NCBI RefSeq assembly: GCF_024448335.1
Contig: NZ_JAMOHM010000015.1
Coordinates: forward strand, 1-64,000
DNA length: 64,000 nucleotides
Direction: 5' to 3'
From: Stutzerimonas frequens
GTDB lineage: Bacteria; Pseudomonadota; Gammaproteobacteria; Pseudomonadales; Pseudomonadaceae
Below, piece by piece: positions 58,754 to 64,000 of the stretch. The notes under the pieces are model-generated. The model was given only the letters and a program-made list of their open reading frames with translations, searched no databases and had not been told where the DNA came from. Each line of letters begins with the position of its first letter. Positions within the stretch are counted from its first letter, which is position 1. The position numbers and the translations under genes are program-made.

Positions 58754-60293
58754 AGCCAACGTCGCGATCCGCCCTCGCACCCCATGGGAAGCGATCGACC
58801 TCGGCACGCAGCTCGCCAGGCGCCATGCGCCTCTGTTGATGGCGAGCTGGGCCGCCGTCACGCTGCCTGTCTTCGCCGTGCTCAGCCTGCTGCTGTGGCA
58901 GCACCCGAGCCTGGCACTGCTGCTGTTCTGGTGGCTGAAGCCGCTGTACGAACGACTGCCGCTGTTCATCCTTTCCAGGGCGCTGTTCGGCGAAACACCC
59001 AGCCTCGGAGAGAGCCTGAAAGCGGTCCCCGGGTTGTGGCGCCCTCAATGGTTCGCCAGCCTCACCTGGCGTCGGTTGAGCATGACGCGAAGCTTCGACC
59101 TGCCGGTTCAGCAACTCGAAGGGCTCGACGGCAACGCCCGCAGACAGCGACTGGTGACGCTCGGTCGACGCGGCGGGCGCGCCGCAAGCTGGCTGACCGT
59201 AGTCGGAGTGCACTTGGAGGGCGCCCTCTGGCTCGGCCTGCTGGGGCTGCTCTACCTCATGCTGCCCGCCCAGCTGGTGCAGAGCTGGAACTGGGAGGAT
59301 CTGCTCGGACTCAGCGCGCAATGGCTCTGGCTGGAGCATCTGTCCAACCTGCTCTATGCGCTGCTGTTGATCATCTGGGAACCGGTCTACGTTGCCTGCG
59401 GATTCAGCCTCTACCTCAATCGCCGCACCCATCTGGAGGCGTGGGACATCGAGCTGACTTTTCGCAAGCTGCGCCAGCGCCTGCTCGGTACTCTGCCGCT
59501 GCTTGCACTTGCCTGCAGTCTTTTGCTCGTCCCGGCCGAGCGCACCGCCTGGGCAGCCGCCGAAACCGCTACGGACAGCGCTTCGCCCGGCCCGGACAGC
59601 GGCAGGCTGCTCAATCAACCTCTGACCAGCGAGGCCTCGCGCCAGCGCATCGGCGAGCTGTTGGATCAGCCGCCGTTCCAGCACCGCGAAACGGTTACCC
59701 GCTGGCGACTGGGCGATGCCGACCAGGCGGAAGAAACCAGCACGCTGGCACGCCTGATCGAAAACCTGCTGAAAGGCGGCTCCTTCTGGCGCAGCCTCGA
59801 ACATCTGGCGCAGGTGCTGGAGGTGCTGCTGTGGAGCGCGCTGGCGATTCTGGTCGTGCTGCTGTGCTGGCGCTATCGCGACTGGCTGCGCACCTTCGCG
59901 GGCCGGAGTCGAATACCGACCCGAGCTCACAACCCGAGCCCAACGCAGATGTTTGGCCTGGACGTCGCCCCGGAAAGCCTGCCGAGCGATGTCGCTGGCG
60001 AGGCTGAGCGACTCTGGAGCGAAAACCCCAGAGCCGCGCTCGCACTACTCTACCGCGGCCTGCTCAGCATCCTGCTGCATGAGTTCCGGCTGCCGCTCAA
60101 GACTGCGCACACGGAAGGCGAAGTACTGGCCGCCGTGCACCGACTGGCTCAGCCGCAGCTGGTGCGGTTCGCCGAGTGCGTCACTCAGCACTGGCAGCGC
60201 CAGGCCTATGGACATCAGGATGCGGACGAGACTGTACGCGACAGACTCTGCGCCGAGTGGCGTGCCCTGTTTTCGACGGCGAGGCCGACATGA
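58740..60293 (+). CDS. DUF4129-domain membrane protein
   Basis: This 517-aa protein has several N-terminal and central hydrophobic helices (including LLMASWAAVTLPVFAVLSLL and ALWLGLLGLLYLMLP) and one near residue 360 (LWSALAILVVLLCWRY). A C-terminal DUF4129 domain follows (LWSENPRAALALLYRGLLSI, then the TEGEVLAAVHRL segment). DUF4129 also occurs fused to transglutaminase-like proteins. The domain is presumably cytoplasmic or periplasmic after the last helix; topology is not certain. Its stop overlaps the next gene by 4 bp. Confidence 0.85.
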   Translation: MQLTEANVAIRPRTPWEAIDLGTQLARRHAPLLMASWAAVTLPVFAVLSLLLWQHPSLALLLFWWLKPLYERLPLFILSRALFGETPSLGESLKAVPGLWRPQWFASLTWRRLSMTRSFDLPVQQLEGLDGNARRQRLVTLGRRGGRAASWLTVVGVHLEGALWLGLLGLLYLMLPAQLVQSWNWEDLLGLSAQWLWLEHLSNLLYALLLIIWEPVYVACGFSLYLNRRTHLEAWDIELTFRKLRQRLLGTLPLLALACSLLLVPAERTAWAAAETATDSASPGPDSGRLLNQPLTSEASRQRIGELLDQPPFQHRETVTRWRLGDADQAEETSTLARLIENLLKGGSFWRSLEHLAQVLEVLLWSALAILVVLLCWRYRDWLRTFAGRSRIPTRAHNPSPTQMFGLDVAPESLPSDVAGEAERLWSENPRAALALLYRGLLSILLHEFRLPLKTAHTEGEVLAAVHRLAQPQLVRFAECVTQHWQRQAYGHQDADETVRDRLCAEWRALFSTARPT

Positions 60294-61461
60294 GCCGGCT
60301 TGGTTCGCGCCTGCTGATCGCGGCCTTCGTTGTGCTCGTCGCGCTCGCGGCCAGCTGGCTGTTTGCCAAGCTGCAGCCCTATGAGGAGGTGGTCGAACAC
60401 GGCCCGTCTCCTGAAGCACAGCGCAATACCTATCTCGCTGCCGAACTGTTCCTGCGCTCTCTCGACCTGCCGGTGACTCAGCTCGAGAGTTCGGCGGGCC
60501 TCGAGACCCTGCCGAGCCGTGGTCAGACCCTGCTGTTGCTCGGCGACCGGCGCAACCTGACGCCGCGACAAACCGATCGCTTGCTGGAGTGGGCCGCAGC
60601 TGGCGGTCACCTGGTCGTGGTCGCCGAGCGAATCTGGGATGAGCAGGCGGGCAAGAGCGGCGATCTGCTGCTCGACCGCCTGAATATCCAGCAGTACCAG
60701 GCCGAGGATCTGGACGACGAAAGCGCACGCGCTTCCGTCCAGGGTACCGCCGACGATCATCCTCAGCTGACCAAGCTCTATCTGGAAAACGAGACTGCGC
60801 CGGCCTACCTGGCCTTCGATACCGACTATCACCTGTACGACGCCGACAATCGCGCCCACGCCTGGGCCAACAGCGCCGGCGCCACCCACATGCTGCAGCT
60901 GCAACATGGCGATGGGCTGATCACCGCACTGACCGACAGCTGGCTCTGGCAGAACCGCAACATCGGCAAGTACGACCATGCCTGGCTGCTCTGGTACCTG
61001 ACCCAGGACAGCGCAGTGACGCTGGTGCACCGCAGCGAGCATGACGGATTGTTCACGCAGTTGCGCCGCTACTTCCCGGAGCTGCTGGTCATTCTCGGCC
61101 TGCTCATCCTGCTCGGGGCCTGGCACGTCGGCCAGCGCTTCGGCCCGCTGCAACCGCCGGCCAATAACGCCCGCCGCCAGCTGCAGGAGCACCTGCGCGG
61201 TACCGCAGAATTCCTGCTTCGTCACGGTCGCCAACATGGCCTGCTGCAGCGCCTGCAGCACGACATCCGGCGCAGAGCCAATCTTCACCATCCCGGCTTT
61301 GACCGGCTTACCGAGCCTGCACAGCGCTCCGTGCTCGCGCGCCTCAGCAACATGCCGGTCGCCAGCATCGAGGCGGCCATGCAACCACGGCCGGCGCAAC
61401 GGATGTCAGCGGTTGAATTCACCCGGCAGGTGACCCACCTGCAAACCCTCAGGAATGCGCT

Positions 61462-61465
<4 letters not shown>
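60290..61465 (+). CDS. DUF4350-domain protein
   Basis: This 391-aa protein starts at ATG 60290 with an N-terminal membrane anchor (LLIAAFVVLVALAASWLF). A DUF4350 domain has NTYLAAELFLRSLDLPV, the Rossmann-like LLLLGDRRNLTPRQ, and GGHLVVVAERIWD. A second helix near residue 265 (ELLVILGLLILLGAWHVGQRF) is followed by a cytoplasmic tail. The fold resembles class-I glutamine amidotransferase-like proteins but no catalytic Cys is apparent. It overlaps both neighbours by 4 bp. Confidence 0.85.
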
Positions 61466-62471
<1,006 letters not shown>

Positions 62472-62475
<4 letters not shown>

Positions 62476-63803
62476 CACCGTCTCGCCGTCTCCTCGCTGC
62501 GCTGGGCGCATTGGCGCTGCTGGCTTTGCCGCTTGGCGTCTGCGCCGCGCTCGATGTAGCGCTGGCCGACAGCTGGCACAGCGCATGGTGGGGGGCGCTG
62601 CTGGCCCTCTTCGGGTTTGCTTTGTTCGATGCCCTCGCCCTGCGGCGTTTGCCCGTTCCGGCCGTACAACGGCAGCTGGCGGGCAATCTGCCGCTCGGAC
62701 ACTGGAGCGACGTGCAGTTGGTGGTTCGCAACCGCCATACCCGCGCGCTGCAGATCGAGCTGTTCGATCATGTCCCAAATGGCATGCGTTTCGAACAGCT
62801 GCCACAAGGACTGCGCCTGCCACCTGGGCAGCACTGCCTGCTTCACTACCGCCTTCGCCCGCTTCAGCGCGGCCATTTTCAGTTCGAGCGCTGCGATATC
62901 CGGCTGACCAGCCCTTTCTGCCTTTGGCGCCGCCGCCATCGCGTGGAGCGGGTCGACGAGACGCGGGTCTATCCTGACTTCGCCCAGCTGCAGGGCGCCG
63001 GCATGCAGGCCATCGACCTCTGGCTGAACCGCCTTGGTGTACGCCCGCAACCTCGCCGCGGCCTGGGGCTGGAGTTTCACCAATTGCGCGAGTTTCGCGA
63101 GGGCGACACGCTGCGCCAGATCGACTGGAAGGCCACTGCCCGCACCCGGACGCCGATCGCCCGCGAATACCAGGACGAACGCGACCAGCAGATCATGCTG
63201 ATGCTCGACTGCGGCCGCCGGATGCGCAGCCAGGATGACGAGCTGACCCATTTCGACCACGCGCTCAATGCCAGCCTGCTGCTGGCCTATGCCGCCCTGC
63301 GTCAGGGCGATGCCGTCGGGCTCTGCACCTTTGCCAGCGACAACCCCCGGCACATCGCGCCAGCCAAGGGCCAGCAGCAGCTACGGGTGCTGCTCAACGC
63401 GGTCTACGATCTGCAGGCCACTCAGCGCCCCGCCGACTACAGCGAGGCGGTAGAACGGCTGCTTGCCCGCCAGCAGCGGCGGGCACTGGTCATCGTGCTG
63501 AGCAATCTGCGTGATGAAGATGACGCCGGCCTGCACGCAGCGCTGACACGCCTGTCGCGCCGACATCAGGTGCTGATGGTGAGCCTCAGGGAGGAAATAT
63601 TGGACCGGCTTCGCCTGCGCCCGGTACAGACCCTTGAAGATGCCCTGGACTACTGCGGCGCGCAGGACTACCTGTGTATCCGCGAGAATCTGCACAAGCG
63701 CCTGCATGCCCGTGGAGTGCCTGTACTCGATGCACGCCCCGGCGATCTGGGGCCGGAGCTGGTCGGGCGCTACCTGGCCTGGAAGAAAGCCGGATCGCTG
63801 TGA
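62472..63803 (+). CDS. DUF58-domain protein, MoxR partner
   Basis: This 443-aa protein has two N-terminal hydrophobic segments (LLAALGALALLALPLGVC; SAWWGALLALFGFALFDALAL). A beta-rich region follows, then DUF58 with GLEFHQLREFREGDTLRQID and a von Willebrand-like strand LMLDCGRRM. The metal-site motif is degenerate (Asp-Cys-Gly-Arg-Arg rather than DxSxS), as in many DUF58 proteins. It is last of the six-gene module. Confidence 0.9.
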
Positions 63804-63808
63804 CCGCG

Positions 63809-64000
63809 CTACAAGCCGTGACAGCAATCCTTATCCGTAAAGCGGTTGGACGACGGGCTCGGATGATGCGCCATGGGTACGTGCGGCATCGGCTGAAAAC
63901 TGAAGTAATGGTGCAAGGCCAGGATCATGTCGCGGATTTCGATCGGTGGCTCGATCAGCGAAAAGCCGGTGTCGTAGCTGCCCGGCGTGACATCCTCGTG
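63809..64000 (-). CDS. C-terminal part of an unknown protein (partial)
   Basis: On the minus strand a frame runs 63 codons from the window edge to TAG at 63809-63811. It reads HEDVTPGSYDTGFSLIEPP and continues through LHHYFSFQPMPHVPMAHH to a C-terminal DKDCCHGL. The tail is His/Pro-rich with an adjacent Cys pair. No family is recognised. It converges on the DUF58 gene with 5 bp between stops; the start lies outside the window. Confidence 0.5.
   Translation of the reverse strand, partial: HEDVTPGSYDTGFSLIEPPIEIRDMILALHHYFSFQPMPHVPMAHHPSPSSNRFTDKDCCHGL

Overview
This 64-kb, high-GC window is a stretch of gammaproteobacterial core chromosome. It most likely comes from the Pseudomonas stutzeri (Stutzerimonas) group. 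The evidence is MvaT in place of H-NS, the periplasmic flagellar protein MotY, and the Pseudomonas-type gene strings rnfABCDGE-nth, rpsP-rimM-trmD-rplS, hom-thrC, purU-mvaT-sbcB and aapJQMP. I see no prophage, insertion sequence, CRISPR array, rRNA or tRNA gene. As far as I recall, several gene strings keep their order in P. aeruginosa but are joined differently here, so the window reads as rearranged core blocks with a few lineage-specific insertions.

Layout. 0-4 kb: tail of a DUF4142-type protein, ung, an orphan periplasmic binding protein, an enoyl-CoA hydratase and a secreted Arg/Tyr-rich protein. 4-11 kb: the Rnf ion-pumping electron-transfer complex (rnfABCDGE), nth and a 59-aa acidic protein. 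11-16 kb: gloA, argG and motY (minus strand), then pyrC-rnt (plus strand). 16-21 kb: thrC, hom, a GFA-family protein, dsbC and xerD. 21-27 kb: the rplS-trmD-rimM-rpsP ribosome/tRNA operon, ffh, then a YpjD-type membrane protein and a CorB/CorC-type protein. 27-36 kb: purT, DUF1289, gamma-carbonic anhydrase, CoA-type Nudix, a second Nudix, an L,D-transpeptidase, a YqfO-like protein and purL.

36-42 kb: an orphan cytochrome d1-type (NirF-like) beta-propeller protein and the aapJQMP amino-acid ABC transporter. 42-49 kb: a carboxylesterase, rhlB, a 54-aa membrane protein, moaE-moaD-moaC, a PIN-PhoH protein, a DmeF-type metal exporter and yaaA. 49-52 kb: a 765-bp region without a convincing gene, then algA and a 73-aa hypothetical. 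52-57 kb: a HerA/YjgR-like ATPase, a 57-aa hypothetical, purU, mvaT and sbcB. 57-64 kb: an overlapping six-gene membrane module (RDD, SpoIIM-like, DUF4129, DUF4350, MoxR ATPase, DUF58), then the tail of an unknown minus-strand gene.

Functionally the window is mostly housekeeping: DNA repair, nucleotide and amino-acid synthesis, translation, envelope maintenance and cofactor synthesis. The least explained items are the NirF-like orphan, the RDD-to-DUF58 module, the long algA leader, the 195-bp tandem repeats inside rnfC, and four small proteins (54, 57, 59 and 73 aa). Regulatory elements readable by eye include a sigma-28 type promoter before motY, a promoter inside an inverted repeat before rpsP, a promoter before mvaT, and several intrinsic terminators.
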